Assembly: GCA_016840595.1 (NCBI GenBank)
Contig: JAEOSA010000001.1
Span: 1-36,392, forward strand
Direction of reading: 5' to 3'
DNA length: 36,392 bases
Source: Candidatus Hermodarchaeota archaeon
Lineage (GTDB): Archaea > Asgardarchaeota > Hermodarchaeia > Hermodarchaeales > Hermodarchaeaceae
Numbering within the stretch: the first letter of the stretch is position 1; each line of letters opens with the position of its first letter. The position numbers were made by a program, and so were the translations under genes. Of the stretch, positions 8,531 to 16,170 are shown one piece after another. The notes beneath the pieces were generated by a model. It did no database searches and was not told the DNA's origin. It was given only the letters and a program-made list of their open reading frames with translations.

Positions 8531-9085
8531 CTACAGGACCCAAGACAGGAGAACAAACGCCCGACCACCACCAGTCGATGTTGTTCCATCCATTTTCTTC
8601 TGATAAATCCGGAGCGTGAAGCCTGCATGGGGTTCCTCTTGTTCTCCGATTTTCTGATAACCTAGCTTCTCATAGAAATGGTGATTCCGAGTATGCCACT
8701 CTGGCGTATCCAACACCCACTTCTTAGCAAGAAAAGTACCATGGATATAATCCATTACCTGTGAACCAATGCCGACATTCTGGTACTCAGGATCCAGGAA
8801 GATTGTACCTAGCACATTTGATCCCTCTTCCGGATAATCTCGAAACACTATGAACGCCCCAATCAAGGTGTCACCCAACATGATTTTGTAGCAGTTGCCA
8901 GGGCGCATAAACTGTCGAAAGAAGCCCCCATTGTTGTATCCGTTGGGACCTCCTTCGGGCTCACCTCGGAACCGTTGTGAATCATCATCAAAGCTCCGAG
9001 TCATCACCGCAGTCAAGGCTGGAATATCCGCCTCAGTCGCTTCCACGTAACGAAGCTGACTTACATCTACGTTTTTCATTCTCAC
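8531..9085 (-). CDS. GNAT family N-acetyltransferase
   Basis: 184 residues from GTG 9085, which has GGAG 6 bases upstream; TTG 9091 and ATG 9079 are alternatives. GNAT features: LRYVEATEADIPALTAVMTRSFDDD opening, IMLGDTLIGAFIVF strand pair, then LGTIFLDPEYQNVGIGSQVMDYIH, where QNVGIGS is the acetyl-CoA pyrophosphate loop (Q/RxxGxG/A), and NHHFYEKLGYQKIGE, the typical last strand with its Tyr. It transfers an acetyl group to an amine; the acceptor cannot be told. It is the third gene of an apparent operon behind the HTH-GyrI and GyrI genes, with 44 bases between it and the latter. An efflux- or drug-modification-type operon is possible. Confidence 0.85.
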   Translation of the reverse strand: MRMKNVDVSQLRYVEATEADIPALTAVMTRSFDDDSQRFRGEPEGGPNGYNNGGFFRQFMRPGNCYKIMLGDTLIGAFIVFRDYPEEGSNVLGTIFLDPEYQNVGIGSQVMDYIHGTFLAKKWVLDTPEWHTRNHHFYEKLGYQKIGEQEEPHAGFTLRIYQKKMDGTTSTGGGRAFVLLSWVL

Positions 9086-9129
9086 TATCAACTCCTTCTT
9101 TCATTTGACTCTTTCACCAATGGAATCCG

Positions 9130-9642
9130 CTACTTGGTAATCGGATAGTACAGATCCAAGATAAGATCTGGACCGGCATCGGGGTCATGGGCTTTCTCTA
9201 ACCCCGGATGGCCTCGATACCTGTAGCCATTCGTCTTTGCCCATTCATCTAAGCGATGCCACGATTCCAAGATCCCATGTTCTTTGAAGAAGTCGGATTC
9301 CAATTCCTCCTTCAACACACACGTCGTTACGGCATATTCGCCGCCTTCTACCTCTTTCACCTCGACCACATCGTCTGATTCGATGTCATCACCCACCTGA
9401 ATCCAGAACATGTAACCATATTCACGCTTTCCGGGTTCTGGTGGAGGATCATTAAAACCATACACTGGATGCTTGACCAAGTCACCTAGCAGTCCTTTCG
9501 ATTCTGCCCAGGCTCGCATTTTTGCCCAAGCTTCCAGCTCTGGTGTAATGCTAATTACACGCAAGCTAGCCACCCGCATCGGCTCAAGTCGAACAATACG
9601 AATTTCTTTACTTCCCACTCTTTTCACATCCAATTCATACAT
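9130..9642 (-). CDS. Stand-alone GyrI-like small-molecule-binding protein
   Basis: 170 residues from ATG 9642 (MYELDVKRVG). A longer frame to 9771 exists, but its first 43 residues (RNTRSTRAAS...) lie inside the upstream gene and look like shadow sequence. The chosen ATG lies 4 bases after the upstream stop, so translation is probably coupled. IRIVRLEPMRVASLRVIS, EAWAKMRAWAESKGLL, HPVYGFNDPPPEPGKREYGY, GGEYAVTTCV and the closing DLILDLYYPI are the GyrI/AraC-effector-domain pattern (ligand-binding SHS2-type fold). It is closely similar, block by block, to the C-terminal half of the preceding HTH protein, so the two arose by duplication. It lacks a DNA-binding domain. It may sequester a ligand or hydrolyse it, as proposed for some GyrI-like proteins. 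Confidence 0.85.
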   Translation of the reverse strand: MYELDVKRVGSKEIRIVRLEPMRVASLRVISITPELEAWAKMRAWAESKGLLGDLVKHPVYGFNDPPPEPGKREYGYMFWIQVGDDIESDDVVEVKEVEGGEYAVTTCVLKEELESDFFKEHGILESWHRLDEWAKTNGYRYRGHPGLEKAHDPDAGPDLILDLYYPITK

Positions 9643-9646
9643 ATTC

Positions 9647-10540
9647 TTAGGAGGACTTCTGAACCTCCCTGATAGGCTGATATAAATCGAGAACGACCTC
9701 CGAAACAGGAGCCCCAGGATTCCGATACTTCTCCAGAGACTGGCGGCTCTCGTCGATCTCGTATTTCTCACTCAGGACAACCCACTCCAATAGTTTCTTC
9801 CACGGCTCTAAAAACCCAGATTTCTTTGTAAATTCAGATTCCAGTTCCTCACCAAGCTTACATGAAGTTACAGCAAAAAGACCACCATCTGCATCTTTTG
9901 CTATAATTTCGCCTTCGCCTTTGAAGAGGGTGCCCATACGCATCCAGTACTCATACCCGTATTCCTTCTGGCCAGGCGACGGATTCGGATTGTTGAAACC
10001 AAATATTGGGTGATTATCCAAGTCAGTTAGTAACCCTTGGGGTTCAGCCCACACTCGCATTTTCTCCCACGCATCAATCTCTGGCGTTGCACTAAACGCC
10101 CGGACACTAGCTACGCGCATCGGTTCCAACTCGATAACTTGCACGAACAAATCCTCAATCTCCTTCTCCTTGCGCTCAGCATAGATCTTCTCGATGTATC
10201 TCGCAGTCCGAACGGAGTGTAGTTCCTGACGACGCTGTGTATCCAGATACGCTGAACTAATTGCTGAAAGCATAATCTGTCCATCTGAGCTCACTTCATA
10301 GCGACCTCGACTCTTTTGAAGAATTACACCAGCCTTCACCAGCAATCCCAGATGATGAGATAAAGCAGTTTTCCCAAGCCCTGTAAGTTCCCTTAGTTCA
10401 CTGAATAGGCGAGGACGATGCAAGAAGGCCGTGAGGATCTGCAACCGCTTTTCATTTGCTATTGCACTCAGCACATAGGCGACATCCTTGCCCAGTTTTC
10501 CGATGACATTCCAGGCGGTTTCTGTATCCGTTTCGTTCAT
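9647..10540 (-). CDS. ArsR-like winged-helix regulator fused to GyrI-like ligand domain
   Basis: 297 residues from ATG 10540 (MNETDTETAW). An upstream frame to 10684 extends past the promoter and is rejected. Residues 20-95 form a winged helix: AIANEKRLQILTAFLHRPRLFSELRE, TGLGKTALSHHLGLLVKAGVI, RGRYEVSSDG. A helical linker follows (RTARYIEKIYAERKEKEI), then a GyrI-like domain: VIELEPMRVASVRAF, HPIFGFNNPNPSPGQKEYGYEYW, GGLFAVTSCKLGEEL, SEVVLDLYQPI. It is a one-component regulator likely to sense a small hydrophobic or cationic molecule. It heads the operon with the stand-alone GyrI and GNAT genes. A TATA-type CAAATATAAAGG (10576-10587, minus strand) gives a short leader. Confidence 0.85.
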   Translation of the reverse strand: MNETDTETAWNVIGKLGKDVAYVLSAIANEKRLQILTAFLHRPRLFSELRELTGLGKTALSHHLGLLVKAGVILQKSRGRYEVSSDGQIMLSAISSAYLDTQRRQELHSVRTARYIEKIYAERKEKEIEDLFVQVIELEPMRVASVRAFSATPEIDAWEKMRVWAEPQGLLTDLDNHPIFGFNNPNPSPGQKEYGYEYWMRMGTLFKGEGEIIAKDADGGLFAVTSCKLGEELESEFTKKSGFLEPWKKLLEWVVLSEKYEIDESRQSLEKYRNPGAPVSEVVLDLYQPIREVQKSS

Positions 10541-10575
10541 GAGAGAATCCCAGCAGATGGGGAAAGTGTGGAAAT

Positions 10576-10587
10576 CCTTTATATTTG
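10576..10587 (-). promoter_or_regulatory. TATA box of the HTH-GyrI operon
   Basis: CAAATATAAAGG on the minus strand, 36 bp upstream of ATG 10540. It predicts a transcript start near 10553 and a leader of roughly 10-15 bases. Confidence 0.5.
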
Positions 10588-10701
10588 TTTCGAAAAAATT
10601 GAACGTTAGTCCTAATATTACTGAACAAAAATAATGCGAAATCTTAACTACATTCAACTTGCTCAAATAGTGCTTCCAACTCAATATCCTAATCGCAAAG
10701 A

Positions 10702-11619
10702 CTAGCGTATGTCAGCTTCGTGAAGTATCTTCGCTAATTGAGTTTCTCGATAACCAGTAAACCAACGAATAGGGTAAGGTGCAATGGTATTCTCAATTTC
10801 CACACCAGGCATTATCCGAATGCGTTTCGCGATGGGTTCTGCATCACGCACATTGTCCAACACAAAATCAATCCACATCAAGTTCTGAGATGCCGAATGC
10901 CATTCAGTCCAAAATTCAGTACTAAACTCTTCTTTGAGAGGTTTCACGACATCTTCGGGTTTGATTATCTTTGGCTGGTAGTTAATACGGAAAGTTATCA
11001 GATTACTCGCCCCGCTAGTGGGGTCAATATCAATTGTGAATATCACGCTGCGGCCTTCATGAAACTTTTGAAGGATTCTGCGTACGCGTTTTGCCGTTAA
11101 TCTTGATTTTGATGCAATACGAGAAATCGGCATCCGGGCATCCTTTGCCAATTGCGCCAAAACTCTCAGTTGGAGCTTAGAAAACGTTGTACGTTCTCCT
11201 CGGTTCGCAGGGATGGGGTGGATTTCAACCTCATTCACTCCCTCAAGAGCTCGAAAATACTCACTGAGCTCAAAAATATCATTACCTTCTCTGTAGCTCG
11301 CTCTCACGACAGCGGAGCCATACGAATCGAAGCGCACCGATTCCACTAATGGATGGGCACCTAACTGTTCCATGAACTCTTCATCATCATAGGATCGATT
11401 TGAATACACAAAAATGATCAAAGGATGCGCATCCACCGTGCTCCAGCTCAAACGAACGACATAACGATGAATAACTCCGGATTTCTGTAGTATTGCCACT
11501 CGTCGTTTAATCGCATTAGCTGATATTCCGTGGTCTCGGGCTAGATCTTCATATGAGGCTCTGCAGTTTTTCCTGAAGGCATAGAGGATGCCTTTGTCAA
11601 CGGAGTCCACGATAATCAT
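10702..11619 (-). CDS. Double Lrp/AsnC-type transcription regulator
   Basis: 305 residues, twice the usual Lrp length. It carries two winged-helix units: DKGILYAFRKNCRASYEDLA with HGISANAIKRRVAILQKSGVI near the start, and LQLRVLAQLAKDARMPISRIA with SRLTAKRVRRILQKFHEGR at about 150-190. Each is followed by a strand-helix region of RAM-like appearance (HPLIIFVYSNRS and later SNLITFRINYQP). The protein therefore looks like two tandem Lrp-like modules in one chain, a layout known in archaea. It starts at ATG 11619 (MIIVDSVDKG). A 14-bp inverted repeat at 11627-11640 lies 8 bp upstream of the start and downstream of AAAAATAAAG (minus strand), so autoregulation is likely. The targets are unknown. 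Confidence 0.8.
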   Translation of the reverse strand: MIIVDSVDKGILYAFRKNCRASYEDLARDHGISANAIKRRVAILQKSGVIHRYVVRLSWSTVDAHPLIIFVYSNRSYDDEEFMEQLGAHPLVESVRFDSYGSAVVRASYREGNDIFELSEYFRALEGVNEVEIHPIPANRGERTTFSKLQLRVLAQLAKDARMPISRIASKSRLTAKRVRRILQKFHEGRSVIFTIDIDPTSGASNLITFRINYQPKIIKPEDVVKPLKEEFSTEFWTEWHSASQNLMWIDFVLDNVRDAEPIAKRIRIMPGVEIENTIAPYPIRWFTGYRETQLAKILHEADIR

Positions 11620-11626
11620 CCAGCCT

Positions 11627-11640
11627 ATTAGTATGCTAAT
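11627..11640. promoter_or_regulatory. Candidate Lrp-type operator
   Basis: ATTAG-TATG-CTAAT: perfect 5-bp arms around a 4-base spacer, at the expected transcript start of the double Lrp gene. Its position suggests autorepression. The arms are short and the region is AT-rich, so chance is possible. Confidence 0.4.
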
Positions 11641-11771
11641 ATCAGCTCCACTTTATTTTTACTAATTTGGTTTTTTTATAAATAATCTACTTTTTCTTCC
11701 TAGTTTGTGAGGCTGTCAAAGTTAATTTTTTTAATTGAATTGCCTTTTAATTAAGAAATTGGTGAGTTTGT

Positions 11772-12557
11772 GTGTCTTCTGAAAAAGACTGGAGAATTTT
11801 TCTTGGTCCAATTCTTCTGCTTGTTGTTTCCTTTCTGATCTATTTGCTTCGCTATCCATTGTGGTGGGCTGTCATATTTGTTGAACAAATATTTTTCATG
11901 TTGATTATCTCTTATGGCGCTGTTTTGATTCTCGCTTTGTTCTTGCTGAAGTACGATTCGAAGTCATCATTAATCTCCTTCAAGAAAACGAGGTATGTTT
12001 GGGTTCTTGTTGGTCTGATTTTTGCGCTGCTATATTTAGGGCTATGGTATATGGTTAGTTTCGTTCTTGGTAGCAGATTTGAAATCACTGCTTTTCCAAA
12101 TCTTACGGGTTATGAAGCATACGTTGTTTATTCTCTGCCACTAGCTTTCATTCTTTATCTTGTATTCACCGTTTTTGGAGCATTCGCAGAAGAGGTTGCC
12201 TATAGAGGATATGTTCAAACACGGATTTCATCAAGATTTGGCTACATCGTTGGCATCTTTATCGCTGCATTATTTTTCTCTTTACAACACATCCACGTTT
12301 TTCAGCCAAACTGGATAGTTGAATTCTTTCAAACACAGTTTTTACATGTTTTGTTATTTGGCATATTCACTGGTTATCTTTTCTTCAAGAGCCATCAGAA
12401 CATCTGGAGCGTCTTTACATTTCATGCTGTGATAAACATCATTAACGTGACTGTTCCGATACTAGTGGTTACGGCTTTTCCGTTTGCCAATCAGATAGCA
12501 ACGACTCTCAGTTTTATTCTGATAATTGCTATTCTAAAATTTCTGAAATTAATGTGA
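11772..12557 (+). CDS. CPBP-family intramembrane metalloprotease
   Basis: 261 residues, with about eight hydrophobic segments. All three family motifs are present: EExxxR (E140, E141, R145 in EEVAYRGYVQ), FxxxH (F169-H173 in FFSLQHIH) and HxxxN (H218-N222 in FHAVIN). These residues form the active site of the Rce1/CAAX-protease-like family, which cleaves substrates within the membrane. GTG 11772 follows GGTGA by 6 bases. The upstream 150 bases are very AT-rich. The gene is divergent from the double Lrp gene and convergent with the flavoprotein. Members of this family mature CaaX proteins or peptides; the substrate here is unknown, although ICMT-type methyltransferases lie about 4 and 10 kb away. 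Confidence 0.9.
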   Translation: MSSEKDWRIFLGPILLLVVSFLIYLLRYPLWWAVIFVEQIFFMLIISYGAVLILALFLLKYDSKSSLISFKKTRYVWVLVGLIFALLYLGLWYMVSFVLGSRFEITAFPNLTGYEAYVVYSLPLAFILYLVFTVFGAFAEEVAYRGYVQTRISSRFGYIVGIFIAALFFSLQHIHVFQPNWIVEFFQTQFLHVLLFGIFTGYLFFKSHQNIWSVFTFHAVINIINVTVPILVVTAFPFANQIATTLSFILIIAILKFLKLM

Positions 12558-12573
12558 CTACTTTACAATTAGA

Positions 12574-13134
12574 TCAAGTTGTTGAGTTTTTTCCAGCTTG
12601 ACGGGCTTCTTCCATGATGGTGTGAGCAGTTTTCACTTCACCCTTTCTTCCAAATCCTGGAGCTAAGACGGTGGCACTATGCTGGATTCCTAAATATTCA
12701 AACACATCCCGTAACATCCCAACTGTATGACGAGCATAGGTTTCCGAACCTCCACCCATCGGGATAGTCAAAACAACTCGTTTTCCACGAAAGTGTTCAC
12801 GCCCGATACTTATCCATCGATCTAAGAACGCTTTGAATTGGGCACTGGGACCCCACCAATAGATGGGCGTACCCAATACCCACACCTGACTTGCTTTCAT
12901 TTGCTCCACAAGTCCTGGCATATCGTCCTTTTGGACACAGACGCCTGTTTTATCACAGGCAAAACAGCCCTTGCATGGGCGAATATCTAACGTATCTAGG
13001 ATGACCTTAGAAGTGTCACTTCCTGCATCTTTTGCACCTTTTAGAGCTTCATCGACGAGAATTTCTGTGTTCCCGTTTCTACGAGGGCTACCTACAATTC
13101 CGATAACATGTTTTGGTTCACTCAATCTAATCAC
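12574..13134 (-). CDS. Flavodoxin-fold NAD(P)H-dependent FMN reductase / iron-sulfur-flavoprotein-like
   Basis: 186 residues from GTG 13134, with GGATGA just upstream. HVIGIVGSPRRNGNTEILVDEAL is the FMN-phosphate loop of the NADPH-dependent FMN reductase family. RPCKGCFACDKTGVC carries four cysteines in CX2CX2CX5C spacing (about residues 54-66). That spacing fits the compact cluster motif of archaeal iron-sulfur flavoproteins, but many simple reductases share part of it. VWVLGTPIYWWGPSAQFKAFLDRW is the conserved flavin-side segment. The stop of the ATC-hydrolase gene is 13 bases upstream, so the two form an operon. A redox step coupled to sulfur or cysteine metabolism is plausible but inferred. 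Confidence 0.85.
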   Translation of the reverse strand: MIRLSEPKHVIGIVGSPRRNGNTEILVDEALKGAKDAGSDTSKVILDTLDIRPCKGCFACDKTGVCVQKDDMPGLVEQMKASQVWVLGTPIYWWGPSAQFKAFLDRWISIGREHFRGKRVVLTIPMGGGSETYARHTVGMLRDVFEYLGIQHSATVLAPGFGRKGEVKTAHTIMEEARQAGKNSTT

Positions 13135-13147
13135 AGTTTCATCCTAC

Positions 13148-13600
13148 TTATTCAAAGACTAATTTACAACAAGGATTTCCATCCAAGATGCTTCCAACAC
13201 GCTTTGCTCGAATCTTGGGGTTGAATGCTTCAATGAGCGCGAAATCCACTTCACAATATAACCTGCCAAGATCTTCAACTCCACGGTCCATCCAGGCTTC
13301 GGCATAACAGCAGTAGGTTGTGCCTTCATCATTATACTCCCACCCTGAAGCTGGTAAATCACTGAACTTGGCAAAATTTTCCATCGTTAATTCTAAGCCA
13401 GCGTTCTCGACTTTTTCTCGTATCGCTGTTCCTCTCTCATTACCGTAGTTGCGAACGGCTTCAAGTACAAGCCGTTTTCCTTCCACGTTACCCAGTTCTT
13501 TTACCAGAGTTTTAGCGAAATGGTAGAAGAGTAGTCCGACTTGGTTGCCTACTTGGCGCACTTGTTTCGCACAATCTTTTTCAGAAATCATCTCGGTCAT
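13148..13600 (-). CDS. L-2-amino-thiazoline-4-carboxylic acid (ATC) hydrolase family protein
   Basis: 150 residues. I recognise the family from helical KRLVLEAVRNYGNERG, then GTTYCCYAEAW, and the closing LYCEVDFALIEAFNPKIRAKRVGSILDGNPCCKLVF, where the 'YC-x-D...FNP...G...C' pattern is typical of ATC hydrolases. These convert L-2-amino-thiazoline-4-carboxylate to N-carbamoyl-cysteine on the way to cysteine, though most family members are uncharacterised. ATG 13600 has GGGTGA 6 bases upstream, a good Shine-Dalgarno site; a second ATG three codons in is possible. It is first in an operon with the flavoprotein. Confidence 0.8.
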   Translation of the reverse strand: MTEMISEKDCAKQVRQVGNQVGLLFYHFAKTLVKELGNVEGKRLVLEAVRNYGNERGTAIREKVENAGLELTMENFAKFSDLPASGWEYNDEGTTYCCYAEAWMDRGVEDLGRLYCEVDFALIEAFNPKIRAKRVGSILDGNPCCKLVFE

Positions 13601-13935
13601 ATAGTGTCACCCATACTAACCTTTTTTGTACTTGTCTTACATGTTTTGGGTATTCTTTTCTTTTGGATGTTAAAATTCTTCTTTTAAACGGAAAGCTTTA
13701 TATCGTAGAACAAGAGTATGTTCTCACTACTTGAGAAAATCCAGACGATTCTTGTACCCGAATTAAACGCACGTGTCTGTCTGGTCCTCGCGGGGGAATC
13801 ACAACCAACAAGACATAGTCACAACATGTGAACTCTTGTTGTGAGCCCCAATCGTGAGTCCGCCTTTAATACAAAACAGACCAAAGCTATCATCGGGAAC
13901 ATGAACGAAAACACAACAATCCATGGTAGATATGA
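13601..13935. other. 335-base gene-poor gap with promoter and hairpins
   Basis: The left part (13601-13690) is T-rich and holds the upstream region of the ATC-hydrolase gene. It is followed by a TATA box (13695-13704), a 37-codon open frame (13718-13831, ATG to TGA, product MFSLLEKIQTILVPE...), an inverted repeat CCAGAC (13741-13746) / GTCTGG (13779-13784), and a perfect 8-bp hairpin TCACAACA (13819-13826) / TGTTGTGA (13837-13844). Then comes the likely MFS promoter CTTTAATACA (13864-13873). The short frame has no good ribosome site and its ATG lies too close to the TATA box, so I do not call it as a gene. A small RNA is possible. Confidence 0.4.
13695..13704 (+). promoter_or_regulatory. TATA box of a possible short transcript
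   Basis: GCTTTATATC preceded by AAACGGAAA. It predicts a start near 13725, inside the 334-base gap before the MFS gene. A separate TATA-like CTTTAATACA at 13864-13873 is better placed for the MFS gene. Confidence 0.45.
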
Positions 13936-15519
13936 ATGAGTCGTGTCAGTCGGATGCTCGGGTTCAAAGCCCCCTCGCCTAATGTCACACGTCTTGCGTC
14001 AATTGTATTACTGTTAGGTTCAACTTGGTCCATCGCCTTTCAAATCTCAACCACTTTTTGGATGATTTCAATTGCTACAGCCCTTGGCGGTGGCGATTAC
14101 ATTCTTGGTATGGGAATGGTCGGTTTCTTGGTAATCGTTCGAATAGCTGTACAGACATTGCTTGACTATCCAACGGGAGGAATTGGTGATTGGATTGGTC
14201 AACGATGGATCCTGGCTGGCGCTCTTGTGTGTTATGCCTTAGCGTTCTGGTTAACATCAATGGCTACTTTATCTACACCTTTCATTATTTTCGTGATAAT
14301 TTATGCATTAATGGGTCTTGGTGCATCGCAAGAGAGTGGTGCGATGCCCGCGTGGTTTGACAACAACTACCGGGTCGCGATGCCCCAGGACAAAGACCGG
14401 AAACAGTATGGCGTGTTCTGGTCACGGGCAGGAATGATGTTTCAACTCGTTTCAACATTAATCCTCATACCTGGTAGTATACTCGCCCTCATATTCAGTG
14501 AGGCCTGGGTATTCCAAGTCCAAGCGATTATCTTCATTGCCCTTGCTGTCATGACTCTGGTATTTGTCCGGGATCTTCCAGGAGCACGGAAAAAGGAGAG
14601 TGAACATGGCGGTTTCAGAGAATATGGACGGTTACTTAAAGACGGTATCAAATTCGTGGGTTCTTCCCGTTTCGTCACGTTGACGATGTTGGGTGAAATG
14701 CTCATGTGGGCCATAGGCATTGTCTGGTGGGAGATACTCCTCTTTCCTTTATACTTCGGGTATCTGCTGAGTAATGTCGCTGTAGCCACGTTCAGGACTT
14801 CAATGTTCGCACCGATGGTCGTCAGCCAGGAGAGGAGCGGTGTTATTTCACAACGTTTCGAACCGAAGAAATGGATTCCTCGTTTCCGGCTCATTCAGTT
14901 TGGCAGTATGGCATTCTTTATGTTGCTAATGGCTATTACTGCGATCTTTCCTCAACCCACAGCTGCAGCCGCGTTCATCACGGTATACATTCCCTTTACT
15001 GCAGCTCCCTTCATAACCTTACCTTTAGCCTCCATAGTCCCAGTAATTCTCATCTGGGTCCTATTCGTAGGGACTGATACTCTAGGACGAATTGCTGGGG
15101 TGCTCACCGGTCGGATTATGGTAGATGTTTACCCGAACCGGATTCGTAACTGTATGTATTCACTCCAACCCACCATTGCAATGCTACTCTCGATCCCTTT
15201 CATCATCCTCTTAAGCCAGCTGCTAGCATTCCTTCCGTTTCTGAAATTCCCCATTGTCTTCACGATTGCAGCTGGCGTTGCCTTCGCAGGGGCCCTGCTC
15301 ATAAGACAAGGCTTCAAACATCCGATTCCACGAGATGAATCGATTGAAGAAGTGATTGGAAAAGTCAGCGAAGAAGAACCCAAGGTTCCTGAAGTCGAAG
15401 TACCTGAGGTTCCGATTCCAGCTGAAATACCTGCTCAAATGGCTACTGAGCTTCCAGCTGAGATTCCATCCGATGTCACATCAACGCCTCACGAAGAATT
15501 CAAAGAGCCACTCAAATAG
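13936..15519 (+). CDS. MFS-type transporter
   Basis: 527 residues with about 12 hydrophobic segments. The loop after the second segment, DYPTGGIGDWIGQRW, is a good match to MFS motif A (GxxxDxxGxR). MRNC and RIMVDVYPNRIRNCMY in the second half lie at the equivalent loop. The central cytoplasmic loop carries RDLPGARKKESEHGG. The C-terminal 55 residues after the last membrane segment are acidic and proline-rich, with repeated 'VPEVE / PAEIPA' units, and are probably a cytoplasmic tail. The transporter's substrate is unknown. ATG 13936 follows a TATA-like site by about 65 bp. A 10-bp hairpin terminator begins at the stop codon. Confidence 0.85.
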   Translation: MSRVSRMLGFKAPSPNVTRLASIVLLLGSTWSIAFQISTTFWMISIATALGGGDYILGMGMVGFLVIVRIAVQTLLDYPTGGIGDWIGQRWILAGALVCYALAFWLTSMATLSTPFIIFVIIYALMGLGASQESGAMPAWFDNNYRVAMPQDKDRKQYGVFWSRAGMMFQLVSTLILIPGSILALIFSEAWVFQVQAIIFIALAVMTLVFVRDLPGARKKESEHGGFREYGRLLKDGIKFVGSSRFVTLTMLGEMLMWAIGIVWWEILLFPLYFGYLLSNVAVATFRTSMFAPMVVSQERSGVISQRFEPKKWIPRFRLIQFGSMAFFMLLMAITAIFPQPTAAAAFITVYIPFTAAPFITLPLASIVPVILIWVLFVGTDTLGRIAGVLTGRIMVDVYPNRIRNCMYSLQPTIAMLLSIPFIILLSQLLAFLPFLKFPIVFTIAAGVAFAGALLIRQGFKHPIPRDESIEEVIGKVSEEEPKVPEVEVPEVPIPAEIPAQMATELPAEIPSDVTSTPHEEFKEPLK

Positions 15520-15560
15520 AGGGATCACTCGTTGCTCGGGATTGATCCCTCTTTAATTTT
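15518..15560. terminator. Terminator shared by convergent units
   Basis: AGAGGGATCA (15518-15527) pairs perfectly with TGATCCCTCT (15543-15552): a 10-bp stem with a 15-base loop. TTAATTTTC follows on the plus strand. It overlaps the MFS stop codon and directly abuts the end of the broken methyltransferase on the minus strand. Confidence 0.7.
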
Positions 15561-16129
15561 CTTCCGCAATATTTGTAGAAGATTCTTTTGAGATGCATGG
15601 TGTTCTTCTGGGAATCCACCGCGGAACATTGTTTTTGTATTGACAGTATTCCTCTCCAAATCGACGCTCCAGATCCGATTCCTCTCTTTTAATGAACCAG
15701 ATGTGGTTCAAAACCCCAAAGAAGCCCCACCATAAAAAAAATCACACTGGCTCCGAAGATAATTGCTTCACCTAGCAGCACAACCAGGACGTCCAGAATC
15801 ATCGGGTTCCGCATATAACGATACAAACCTACAGCAACAAAGTGCTGAGTGGGTGCCTTTGGTGATAGAGTTCCCTTTCCTTCATTAGCAAATGCTCGAA
15901 TGGTGTTGTACATCATGATGAGACCGATAATTATTGGAAGAATTCAAGCTAGTACTGAGAAGAAGGTGAAGGGATAAAGGAACATCCAAGGCAATCTCGT
16001 CCATATCGAAAAGAGTAGGAGTACAATTGGACCTACCAATAACACCAAGAATGGTAAGCGCAAGATGGCTTGGACGTGTTCATCCCGAGACACGTGTACA
16101 CCACATTTCCTTTCTTCAGATTTCAACAC
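15553..16129 (-). pseudogene. Broken ICMT/PEMT-type membrane methyltransferase
   Basis: The intact gene would encode about 191 residues. It opens at GTG 16129 (VLKSEERKCG), with CTTTTAAG just upstream, and has membrane segments LRLPFLVLLVGPIVLLLF and FLYPFTFFSVLA. An in-frame TGA (15944-15946) then interrupts, after which the same frame continues ILPIIIGLIMMYNTIRAFANEG and GLYRYMRNPM, the family's SAM-binding motif. At a run of eight A (15734-15741, plus strand) the frame slips. Removing one base restores VIFLWWGFFGVLNHIWF and the C-terminal REESDLERRFGEEY and NNVPRWIPR, ending at TAA 15553. The C-terminal E-E-Y and VPRW signatures are those of the family. Two independent lesions favour a true pseudogene, although a TGG-to-TGA miscall plus a homopolymer error cannot be excluded. 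Confidence 0.85.
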
Positions 16130-16170
16130 TTAAAAGACTTCAATTCTAGTAAGACATCGAGGTGAGACAC

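Noticed and set aside
10541..10684. 48-residue N-terminal extension of the HTH-GyrI protein
   Set aside because: It crosses the TATA box at 10576-10587 and lacks conserved character; ATG 10540 begins just before the wHTH.
13950..13972. tRNA T-loop-like GGGTTCAAAGCCCC
   Set aside because: It lies in the coding start of the MFS gene; no acceptor stem, D arm or anticodon arm can be folded around it.
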